From Ceratopteris richardii (Eukaryota > Streptophyta > Polypodiopsida > Polypodiales > Pteridaceae): DNA of 64,000 nucleotides. The notes under the pieces are model-generated. The model was not told the origin of the DNA. It searched no databases and worked only from the letters and a program-made list of their open reading frames with translations. The stretch covers positions 84,059,378-84,123,377 of the forward strand of contig CM035441.1 in the NCBI GenBank assembly GCA_020310875.1, in the 5' to 3' direction. Of the stretch, positions 11,077-21,300 are shown one piece after another (within the stretch, counting starts at the first letter, position 1; each line of letters starts with the position of its first letter). A program made the translations under genes and the position numbers.

Positions 11077-12036
11077 TTTGGGAAGAGTCCTTGAATTGGA
11101 GCCTAACATAGTAACATATATCATAAGGGAGGAGAATCATATTTATCTATGGGATAGAATGTACGAAGTGGGTATCACCTATGGTGGTTGTCCCAAAGAA
11201 TAATGAAAGTTACAAGTGTTCAACTATGATCTATGATAACTACTCCTTACCTATCACTAATCATCTGCTTAAAAGGGTGGCAACCATGAAGTTTAGAGCT
11301 TCTTGGATGGCTTCTTAGGCTATAATCAAGTAGCAATAAATCATGAGGACCATCACAAGACCACCTTTGCTACTAAATGGGGTGCTTTTGCATTTTGTTT
11401 CATGCCTTTTGGCTTGACCAATGTTGCAGACACCTTCCAACACTTGATGCATCGCATGTTTAAGGAGTCTATTTGGAAGTGTTTGGAAGTATACCTAGAT
11501 GACCTATGCACCTATGCAAAGCAACAAATTATGCATATTATCCACTTGATCTGAATATTTGCAAAATGCAGGTAGTAGCATGTGTGTCTCCATCCCAAGA
11601 AGTGTGGCTTCATGGTGCAAAAAGGAAAAATTCTAGGACACATTGTATCCAAAAATGGCATCTCAATGAATGAATAAAAAATCAAAGTCATAACAAATGT
11701 AGCTAGACCCAAGAATGTTAATTAAGTCCAAGCCTTTATGGGCCATCAAGGTTACTATAGGTGGTTCATTCATATGTATGTAGTCATTGTCAAACCTTTG
11801 TTTGGGTTATTGAACAAGTTTGAATGGAGAGAAGATTGTGAGAAAACATTCCAAGAGTTGAAAGGTTGTTTGAATTTAACACTAATCTTGAAAGCTCAAA
11901 ATTGGGATAAAATTTTCCGTTTGCACATAGTGGCATTAACTTTTACCATAGCTTCATTCTAGCACAATGATCTAATGATGGGAACATGGACTTTCCAATC
12001 ATGTATGGGAGTAGGCAATTGAATAATGTTGAACAC

Positions 12037-12554
12037 TATTGGAATCAGGGTAGACCTCAATAACAATAATCATAGGTTTTTAGGATCTTCAAACAAATGA
12101 ACCTTAGCATACACACCTTAAGCCTCAAAATATCTGAATATTAGTTAGTGTAGGTAAGCTTTCAGCTTACTGTTACACTTTGACAAGTTGTGTATTCTCT
12201 CTCTACTTCTCATTCATTTAATTTTGAGTCTTAAGTTGTGTATGCTAAGGTTCATTTGTTTTTTTTAATGGAGGTTCAACCGAAGCCTACTCCCCCGAGC
12301 TTTAACTTTGAAAGTGCAATTGTACAAGTGAATGGGAATAGTACCCGCAAGACCCCTATATCGCACAAAGCAGGGGTTAGACAAGGTTACAACATTACAA
12401 TTGGTTTAACTGGCCAAAGCCATACATGTCCAACATGGGGCTTGAACCGTGGACCTCCACCTCAAGAGGCCAAAGCTCAACCAACTGCCCTACGAGATGT
12501 GGAAGATCCTGAAAACCTGTGATTATTGTTATTGAGGCCCACCCCATTCCAACA
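12037..12554 (+). repeat. 5' LTR of Copia relic B, palindromic, with a nested insertion
   Basis: It starts TATTGGAATC and ends CCATTCCAACA, followed by a PBS. The first about 95 bases (12037-12131) are the reverse complement of the right part (12219-12260 plus 12501-12554), so the LTR is a large inverted repeat. A SINE-like insertion at 12261-12497 splits the right arm. The five bases before it (AACAC) and after the partner end at 34879 (AATGC) fit one target duplication AACGC with each CpG decayed differently. Confidence 0.65.
12261..12497 (-). mobile_element. tRNA-derived SINE-like element
   Basis: On the minus strand the head (about 12497-12430) has an A-box-like GGGCAGTTGGTTGAGC, a middle segment CCTCTTGAGGTGG and a B-box GGTTCAAGCCCC. 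This resembles a tRNA-Lys(CUU)-type body. A tRNA-unrelated body follows, ending in an A-run (T-run at 12259-12266 on the plus strand). It splits one arm of B's LTR. The uninterrupted arm is seen at 12625-12650 (TTCATTTGTTGGAAGATC). I do not see a clear target duplication. Confidence 0.55.
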
Positions 12555-12760
12555 TTTGGTATCAAAGCATAGTTGACATACACCCTTAACAAGATGAGTG
12601 ATTATAGACTTGAGAACAAAGACAATTCATTTGTTGGAAGATCTTAAAAACTTGTGATTATTGTTATTGAGGCCCACCCCAATTCCAACATTCGGTATCA
12701 AAACATAGTTGACATACACCCTTAACAAGATGAGTGATTATAGACTCGAGAACAAAGATA
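12501..12760 (+). repeat. Tandem duplication of LTR end, PBS and leader in B
   Basis: 12501-12624 and 12636-12760 are two direct copies (about 125 bp) covering the LTR end, the PBS and the start of the gag leader. They probably arose by duplication inside element B. Confidence 0.75.
12557..12568 (+). other. Primer-binding site of Copia relic B
   Basis: TGGTATCAAAGC lies two bases after the LTR and is one base off the usual TGGTATCAGAGC. A second, more decayed copy lies in the downstream duplicate near 12693. Confidence 0.65.
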
Positions 12761-13330
12761 AGCTTGAAGGAATGTCTAACAATCCAATATGGGTTTTTAT
12801 GATGATGAATCTATTAGTATCAAAGGAATTATGGAATATTGCAAATGGCACTTATCCAAGGCCAAGACAAGTTGGAGAAGAAGCTACTTCATCTTCTAGA
12901 AGACTTGTTGTTTCTATTTTTGCACAACAGGAGGTTACTAAAGAAGAAGAAACTATTTCATTATCAGGAGTCCATACAAATACCAAATTATTTCCTACAG
13001 AAGAGAAATCCAGATGGGATTCAAGGGATGCACAATCACTTTCATATATTGCTATGGGAGTCAAGAGGCATATTATACCCCAAATCAGGTCATGTAGAAC
13101 CTTTTAGCACGCTTACTTGAAGTTAGAGAATTTCTATCAAAGCAAGAATTCTACTAGGAAAGCAAATCTAAGAAGTCAGTTAGCCAACACAAATATGAAA
13201 GTTGGTGAGTCAGTTTAGTCACACATTTCGAAGTTCAAAGACTTACATATTTACTTTTCAGTTCAGTCCAAGTTTATGCACAATCAACTCAAGATTCAGT
13301 GGAAATTAGTTAAGAGATCTATGTTCAAAC
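12709..13330 (+). pseudogene. Copia gag relic, element B
   Basis: The frame 12709-13107 encodes LEGMSNNPIWVFMM, KELWNIANGTYP, KSRWDSRDAQSLSYIAMGVK and IPQIRSCRTF. These match P's gag at LDGTNYPLWSYMM, KGLWNIVQG, RWDGKDAQSHALIALYVK and FPHIRSCRTA. After a stop, faint gag homology continues (LRSQLANTNMKVGES, about 13165-13210). No pol follows; the sequence goes straight to a polypurine tract, so the internal region is deleted or the element was non-autonomous. Confidence 0.75.
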
Positions 13331-13393
13331 ATATGAAATTTTGCAGATATCCAAAGCTTTGAAGGTTTTTATACTTTATGCCATTATGACATT

Positions 13394-13447
13394 GAAGGGG
13401 GGATTGTTGGAAACAATGTCACAATAGCATAAAACCCTATTTTCTAG
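13394..13447 (+). repeat. Polypurine tract and start of the 3' LTR of B
   Basis: GAAGGGGGGA (13394-13403) is followed by TGTTGGAAACAATG. The first about 40 bases of this LTR tip are the reverse complement of 34835-34879, so this LTR too is palindromic. It is cut at 13447 by the start of Gypsy element A. Confidence 0.6.
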
Positions 13448-14015
13448 TGTTGGCAGTCAAGGAACTGAAGGACTCACAAGACAAGGAAGTCAACGAAGGG
13501 AGTCGGAGCGAAGAGAAGGTACAAGCAGACAGAGTAGTCAAAGAAGATCGGGCAAGTAGGCCATTATTTTTTCAGGAAGCTAAAGCATATCAAGAGGTGG
13601 ACACATAAGGAGAAGGAGCAAGTAGGAAGCTCGAGGATGTGTATGTCAAATCGTTAGAGGAAATCCCTACAAAAATAGTGATTTTCATCACTAAAAGCCA
13701 TTGTAAATACCATTTCATATTTTTGTAGCTCCATTTTGTGCAAGCCAAGGAGTCCTTGAGCTTGAGGAGCATTAGAAGTAGCTACCTACCAGTTTTCATA
13801 ATTTTTAGACTCCATTTGAGCCTTCAAATGGGGCCTAGAACCTAATTTTTAACTAGGCCGGACATTAGGTCTGGACATGGCCAAAACCTAGTCAAAAACT
13901 ATAAATAGAGCTAGAGAGCTCATTTTTGAGGTTAGCTTGTAATTGATTTGAACTTGTATGAGCTTTTTGAAAGTAATCTAAAGAACTCCATTGCTTCTCA
14001 CTCTTTGTCTTGCCT

Positions 14016-14046
<31 letters not shown>

Positions 14047-14167
14047 GCATGTTAGTGTGCTTCGCACTCACGCACTTGTGCCTTCACTTGCTCGAGGTCG
14101 TCATACCATCCTCACGTCTTCCCAGATTGACATTAAAGGAGGTGCTACTCATCTCTGAGCTACACCA
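13448..14167 (+). repeat. 5' LTR of Gypsy element A
   Basis: It starts TGTTGGCAGTC and ends about TACACCA, just before the PBS. It aligns over much of its length with R's 3' LTR (39934-40585): both share TAGTGATTTT, AGGAGTCCT, AACCTAATTTTTAAC and a GT-rich run near the end. A TATA-like CTATAAATAG lies at 13899-13908, a plausible promoter. The right end is set by the PBS and is approximate. Confidence 0.75.
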
Positions 14168-14172
14168 AATTT

Positions 14173-14190
14173 TGGCACCGTTGCCGGGGA
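14173..14190 (+). other. Primer-binding site of Gypsy element A
   Basis: TGGCACCGTTGCCGGGGA is close to the TGGCGCCGTTGCCGGGGA site of plant Athila/Tat-like Gypsy elements. Confidence 0.85.
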
Positions 14191-14553
14191 CCGAGCTTTG
14201 AGGACGAGCGTGTGATGGTAAGACGTAGATTTGAGATGTTGGCGTTGTAGGTAATTTCTTTACTCTTCTTTATTTTTCTCTTTCTTACTTCATCATCATG
14301 ATCACCATCATCATCCTCACCACCTTCCACCTCCATCTCCACCATCACGAAAACTTTCAGTTTTTGATCATATCACCTTCTTCCTTCCATTTCCCTCATT
14401 TCACTTGTGAGAGAGAGCGAGAGAGAGCGAGAGAGCGAGTTGTGTGCATTGCTTTTTGCCTGTTTTCTGAGTGATCTTGCAGGTACATCTCTATCATCCC
14501 CAAGCACGCTGCGCAGGTACGGACGAACTCGGAACTGTCTCTGTGTCGCAGAC

Positions 14554-15089
14554 CTCTGTCAATCGCGATTGACAGAAAATTTTGCCTTTTGGTAAAACAA
14601 AGTGCACCACCATGACATGCACAAGGAGCACATTCCAAATCACTAGAAAAAGCTAAAAAATTCCGTGTTTTTCTGTCAATCGCGATTGACACCATCGATC
14701 GCGATTGACACCGTCGATCACGACCGACAACCACGATCGACGGATTCTGTCGATCGCGACCGATAGAGACGACCGACTGACCGTGTCAGTCGCGATTGAC
14801 ACCGTCGATCATGACCGACTGAATTTTGAAGATTGATTGAATTTCTCACGTTGCCACGTGTCCATCGCGACGGACACATCCCCGATCGACTGAAATTACG
14901 GTGAAAATCCCGGAAAACGTGTCAATCGCGATTGACACCATCGATCGCGATTGACAGGACCCACGACCGACTCTGTCGATCGCGATTGACACTGTCAATC
15001 ACGACTGACGTGTCGATCGCGACCGACAGGCCCCGACGGACACCTCTGTCAATTGCGATTTACAGACCTGTCGATCGCGATTGACAGGC
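14554..15089. repeat. Palindromic GTCAATCGCGATTGAC-type repeat array in the leader of A
   Basis: About 15 or more copies of a self-complementary unit (TGTCRATCGCGATTGACA with variants such as GTCGATCGCGACCGAC) are scattered at irregular spacing between the PBS and gag. Because each unit is a palindrome, the leader RNA could form many small hairpins. Many variants differ at CpG sites. The leader outside the array (14191-14553, 15090-15983) has no supported ORF; 14408-14440 is a GA-rich microsatellite. Confidence 0.85.
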
Positions 15090-15983
15090 TTTTTTGGCCA
15101 AATTCTAGGGGTTTTTTGTTCCAAGTTATTGGGGTAATTTTTATGCATACTCATCAAGCAATTAGTAAGTTGTGAGATCCCTACATGCGTGTTTTGAGGA
15201 AAACCCTGTGAACTGTCAGCCTGTTTGAACCCTGTTTTAACTTCGAAACCCTGAACAGTCATAACTTTCTCATACGAAATCTGTTTGCTGTGATTCTTGT
15301 TTTGTTGGAAAGCTCGTGGGGAGTACAACCAAAACTCTCACTGGTTACGGTAAATTTAGTATCAAGATTATAAGATATACTATTTTGAAGTTGACCATAT
15401 CCAGGGGGCACAAAACCAAGGGATCTCTAGACTTGTTGGCCATAAAAACAGAGGGCAAATTGATATCTAGTATGCATGAATGGAAGTGAGTTTTTATGTC
15501 CTTTGAATCTAAGTCTTGAGCTAATCTTGGGACTTTTACAGGTCCAGTGAGAGCACTTGAGGGCATCCAAAGCAACGGTTTTTTGGCAAGCTTGAGAACC
15601 GGGTTCTTGAGCACCAAAGGGCAAGGAATCGGCAAGCGAGGTTGGAATACTCTCAACACCCTTTGTCAATTCCTAGCTCAGGCTAAGTACTAATAGTGCT
15701 AGAAGTAAGTCAGGGCAACGATAGGCACGAAACAAGTCAAAGACTATCTAAGAAATCAAGTTCAAGAGATAACCTGTGTGTGACCGATAACTTTAAAGGA
15801 AAAGAACTTAACGGGGAGCGATCAATTTCAAGTGCGGAAATTAACTCAAGCATTCCTGACGACGCGACATCAAACAAGATCATAAACACGATAATCAACT
15901 AAAAAGAATCAAGTGATTGATACAAAAGAACTCAGCAACGATGTTGTACCTTGGGTAAAAATTGGGATTGCTCAAATAGGCAT

Positions 15984-18365
15984 ATGAACCTTAGATCAGG
16001 ACGACACCTAGGAAGAGATAGACAAAGTCTTAGGTCTTCAGAGGCTAGTGTTAATCATACTGCTAGGTCTTGGGCTCAGCAGTTGAGCCATTATTCGCAC
16101 TACCCTAGCTCTGAAACTAGTGAGTCAGAGATGTCCCACGGTATGGAAAGACCTACAGGAAGTTCAGGTGTGCCATATTTACATAGGGTAGAAGGCCCTT
16201 ACAAGACGCAACTCGAATACCTTAGGACCAATCGATTAGGTGCTAGCATCTATGAGGACGGCCTAGGAAGATCTGTGGTCCAGATCAAAAACCCTGACCA
16301 ATCCATTGGACTAGAGCACCCAGCTGTCAAGTTTGAAAATGGAGCATACTTGGACAAAGAAGGAACAATATATGTAGTCACTAGTCACCCAGACATGACC
16401 AATGAATTCGGGAATGTGATCCCTGAGGTGGACATAGGTGACCTAGAGCAAGGAAACATGGGTGTAGAACTTAGAACCCCCCGAGGCAAATCTGTTCTCA
16501 CTAGGATTATCACACCAGAGTGGATTTCCCAAGATAATAAGAGCATAGATCTACTCCTGAACCGTGAGACTGATGAAGCCTTTTGGAGGTATCGATCCGA
16601 TCAGCCGAATGAGGTAGGAACAATCATGATATATGAGTTGGAAGATCCTGATAGCCCAGGCAGAGTGACCTACTTAGATCACGCTTCAGAGAGGATCTTT
16701 GTGGTTACAGAAAATGATAGGCATGCTTACACTTGGAAAGGTGAATTTATTTTCCCCCAACCAAGATCGAATGTGCCCTTTGGTCACCCAGGAGCTGGAA
16801 CATCCCAAGCTCATGGAGCTCAAAGAGACAGACATAGAGATAGACCTGAGGTAAGCTTTGCTAATCCAGTGGGAAGAGAAAGAACGAGAACGGAAACGAA
16901 TAGAGCGCAACCTGAGGGACTTAGAGACCCAAGGAACCAAAGGAATGCTGCTGATTTCCCTCTGCCAAGGCCTAGGGAACACACCAGAACATTGAGACCT
17001 ACACAACTGGTTAAGTCCATGAAGAACTACTTCAATGGCACAAGAGACCCATATGATCATGTGGCTGAGTTTAGGCAAGTCTTGAGAGCTGAACAAGTTG
17101 AGGACCTATTCACGCAGTATAATGCCTTTGGTCTAACCCTTAGGAACACAACCCTTACGTGGTTTCAACCATTGAATGAGAGACAGTTCAGGAGCATAGA
17201 CCAACTCTTAGAGGCCTTCATCACTGAATCCTCTAAAAGTGGCATAAGGCATAATACTTCCTCATTGATACATAGCTTCAAGCAGACCCCTCAAGAGACT
17301 GTGAGAATTGCAGGAAGAAGATTTAGGCAATACCTAGAGAGATGCCCTGTTCCAGAGTTACCCACACCAGCCAAACAAGTGGCATTATTCTTGGATGGAT
17401 TGCTAAGTACCAAATTGAGGTCATATGTGTACTTGAAAGACCCTAGGACCATTGAAGAGTGCATACGCATGTGCATTGACATAGAGGATAACCTAGGGGA
17501 AGAGTTAGAGCTTTCCAAAATCTATAAAGATTCAGATAGTGCCTCTAGCTTTTCTTCCACACAATCTACATCTATTGAGGAACTCGCAGAAAAGGTAGCT
17601 CAAAAACTAGGTGTCTCTAGCAAACAAATTCCAAGATTTGCCCCAGTAAAGAGATGCTATACTTGCGGTGGTGACCACATGGTGAATGTATGTCCCATTA
17701 TGGCTCAACCCCAAGTAAATCCTAGTAGCCAGTACTGCACCATAGAACGGAGGTACACCAATCACACCGCGCAAGATTGCCCCTACAATAAGCAAGCAAT
17801 TAGGCAGACGTACCCACAACCATACCCTCAACAAGGAAGATACCAGAACCAGTACCCACCGCAACAGTATGCTAGGCCTCAACAAACCTACCAACCACAA
17901 TACCAAAACCAACAAAGGCCTCAGCCTGTGTTAGCACAACAACCCCCTGTCCCAGTTAATGTAATTCCGATAAAGTATGCAGCTGCAGAAGAGAATTCGA
18001 ATAGAGCTATAGTGCCAGTAACACCATTGCTTTTAGAAAGTGATCCCAGTGACCATAGCTTTGATTCTACACATATTGATAGTCCCCAGGCTTACTACAT
18101 GCAATCTCCTAAACATGGTGAGTCCTACTACAGTGAGGAACCAAGTGAACCTAGTTGGGAGCCAGAGTACACAAATGAAATGTACACAAACCCTAACTCT
18201 AGACCCCAACCTAGGCAGGTAAGACCCCCATTCCCTAGAGGACCATGCTACAAATGTCAGGGAGATCACCTCATTCGTGATTGCCCCTTACCTCCACCTA
18301 CACAACCCCAGTCAGTGACAATTCAAGGCTTTTGCCAAGATTGTGGAAAGGAGCATCTCTTATGA
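15984..18365 (+). pseudogene. gag: Gag and nucleocapsid of Gypsy element A
   Basis: The first ATG, MNLRSGRHLG, matches the start of E (MNLRPGRTLG), so I prefer it to the upstream TTG at 15951. The capsid region (about 17000-17520) has YFNGTRDPYDHVAEFRQV, TLTWFQPL, SSLIHSFKQ and RFRQYLERCPV. Zinc-knuckle-like motifs follow: CYTCGGDHMVNVC (about 17656), CTIERRYTNHTAQDC (about 17739) and CYKCQGDHLIRDC (about 18246), with a last one, CQDCGKEHLL, broken by TGA at 18363-18365. The spacing CX2CX3HX4C is one residue shorter than usual. Gln/Pro/Tyr-rich linkers lie between. In E the frame continues into pol, so this stop is a mutation. Confidence 0.85.
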
Positions 18366-21300
18366 GATTGTCCAAAGAACCCCAATAATATGCCAAAAAT
18401 TACTCCTATCAATGTTATTGGGTTAGTAGTAGACTCTACAGGAAGTGTGACGTCCATTGCACCAGTACAGGTAGTCACTAGAGCTCAGGCATTGCACCAA
18501 AACCAAGGGGTAGGCCAGGAAAAGAGCTCAGATGTTAGTGAAACAGAGAGCATGACCAAGAAACGGACTAGAGCTTGGAGGGATAGTCAAGAAAGGATGA
18601 AAAGGCAATGGGCTAAGGAAATGAGTGAGCTCGAGGAAAGTCTCAGAGAAACCAGAGCCAAGATAGTTGAACTCACATCTCAAACTCCCTCTCACACTAC
18701 CCCACCTCCACCATTCCCATCTCCATCCGACCCACCACCTTCCAACCCGCCTCATGCTACTCCACCACCCCCTAGAGTAGGATCAATCCTAGTAGATCCC
18801 ACTCTTGAGGACCTAAATATGATGCTCAAAGCATATCAGGCCAGAATCCAAGAAGGGCCAAACGTAACCGATCATGAAAAGTGTTACCCTAGAGCAGAAC
18901 TAGAGCTCGAACGAACCAAAATTTGTGCTAAGATGGTGGAATTGGCTCAAACCATGTTTGAAGCCAGTCGCCTCTTCAACATCTCTAGTTCAGCTAAGAT
19001 GCAGTTGCACTTTGATGGACTGCTAGAAAGATTGGAGAGGTTAATTGCACAATCAGAAAAGGAACCCACCCCTCCAAGTAAGGGCAAGGCAAGTATGAGG
19101 GCAAGCCTTCCTGCCCAAGAAGCCTATGTGCCTAACTCTACGGAGCCAGACACATCTTCTTCTATGAATCGGTTCACACCAGAATTCCTACGAGAGATTC
19201 AAGAAGACAAATGGGCTAAAGAAAGTGAAGTCCCTCCTCCCATTGAACTTGTGGATGATGCACACGACCAATTCCCACAAGACATCCCATCCATTTATGA
19301 AGAGCAGGAGAGCACTCAGTCTCAAGAGAGATTAGACTTTGAGTCTAATTCTTTACATGAATTACCCCACTTCACAGGCCCATGGGAAGCAAAGTCCACG
19401 TGTATGAGAGCACCCACGGTCATGGTAAGAAACGAAGATTCAGTCATACCTAGGAACACAGAGGTAGTGAAAAACACTAAAGTGCAGTGTAACCTCACTT
19501 TAGAAGAGTTACTCAAAGTAAGACCAGAACTATGGAAACATGTAGCCAAACAGGTACCAGAGATAGCCAAACCGCGTTCCCAGGTAGGTTCTCATAGGAC
19601 AGTGCCAGAAATTCCTCTAGACAAGATAGGAGACATGAGTGAAGGAGAAGAAGGAAACACCTATCTCCCCATCACCCATCAAGGATACACAACCAAGGCA
19701 ATTCTGGACTCTCGTGCAGGAGTTGCAATTGCTACAACTTCCATATGGAAACATTGGGGCAAGCCAACACTCAGGCCTACGAGGATGAAATTGCAGATGG
19801 CGGATGGTCACATAGAGAGGCCTTTAGGACTACTTGAAGGAATAACTCTCACTACTTGTGGTCTAGAGTTTGAGCACACATTTGCTATATGTGACTTTAG
19901 CAAAAATCATGCCTATGAGATGATTTTGGGAAGACCATTTATGCGACAGTTGCAAGTAGTACATGATTGGGGAACCAATTCCTTGTACTTGCAACACTTG
20001 GGTGTTACGATCAAAGTGAATCTCAAAGATTACTCTCATAGAGATGTCCCTCCTATCCAATGGAACCCCATCCATAGAGCCAAAGATGATACGGAGTCTG
20101 TGCATTCCATAGGATCAGGATCCTCATGGATGCATGAAGACACCCACTTATGGATGTGCAAAGTAGCAGTAGAAGAAGAGAAGAGAGAAATAGCCAGAGA
20201 GGTAGGTGCGAAGGAAACACATAGATCAATTCAAGACCCAGCCTATGCACCTGTAGTATTTTCGGACGAAGAATTTGAACCTCATGGCTGGGTAGAAATT
20301 TTAGCAACAATGGATGTAGCCATCAATGAAGAACAATGGACACCCCACTGTGATGAGGATGGCTATGACATTTCAGTTTTCTCCATAGAGCCAATCATGG
20401 GAGATGCAGTTTTAGAAGAGTGCGAACCTAACCCTGATGCATTTGAGGATGCAAATGACTTCGATCTAGAGTCAATCATTATGGACCCACCATTTGCATC
20501 AGATGAAGAATACTTCTATGAAGTAGAATTCCAACCTCAGAGACATGAAGAGATAATGAACGATGTACGATTAACCACACAAGTGACTGCTAATAATGAT
20601 AGCAAGAAACGGAAGAAGAAAGAAGTTCCCCCGGAGGAAGAAGAATCTTTGTTTGAGGTCCCTGAAACCTTTAAAAAGTATGAGATAGATGATAGGAGAG
20701 TCATGATAAGAATGCCCAAACGAGAGGCACAATCAGGAGAGGCCTATGATAACAAAGAAACCACCAAGAAAATAGTGGTAGCCCTAGGAGAAGGAGAGGA
20801 GAGATGCACATACATAGGCCATGAACTAACAGAGGAAGAAGAGCATGCATTAATAGCCTTGCTAAGAGAATACATAGATGTATTCGCTTGGAGTTACAAG
20901 GATTTGAAAGGTGTAGACCCGGACATATGCTCACACACAATCGCCATGACCTCAGATGCTAAACCTTCTAAGCAAAAGCCATACACATACAATGATAATT
21001 ATGCTGCCAAGATCAAAGAGGAGATAGATAGACTGGTAGAAGCTGGATTCATCTATGAAATTGAGCACACTGAGTGGGTATCCCCCATTGTAGTTGTGCC
21101 CAAGAAGAATGGAAAGCTACATGTGTGCATTAACTTGAAGAAGGTTAATGCAGCCACAATTCGAGATAACTATCCACTTCCAATTACCGAGCATCTATTA
21201 GAAAGGGTAGCAGGCAAGGAAGTCTACAGCTTCCTTGATAGGATTTTCGGGCGACAATCAGGTAGCCATTGCTCTGGAAGACCAGCATAAGACAACTTTT

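Larger units (their letters stand above)
8928..12036 (+). pseudogene. Gypsy relic R, left part (gag end, protease 1, RT, start of RNase H)
   Basis: This is an old plus-strand copy of the A/E Gypsy family. A weak match to the conserved gag start (MNLRSGRHL) lies at 8928. Clear homology begins near 9075: LLQAYPQQIYEGPN at about 9246-9285 matches MLKAYQARIQEGPN of A. Protease 1 is at 9950-10110 (TIIDSSASIGIAT, LWRKWGKPAL). RT is at 11128-11700 (KWVSPMVVVPKNN, DNYSLPITNHLLKRV, MPFGLTNV, EVYLDDLCTYA). RNase H begins at 11730-12030 and stops at SRQLNNVE. The next residues (RNY) resume at 34880, after a 22.8-kb insertion. It has many stops and a further insertion at about 10496-11076. Confidence 0.8.

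Noticed and set aside
14010..14201. Plus-strand frame with CVCVCVC run
   Set aside because: It is the GT microsatellite of A's LTR translated.
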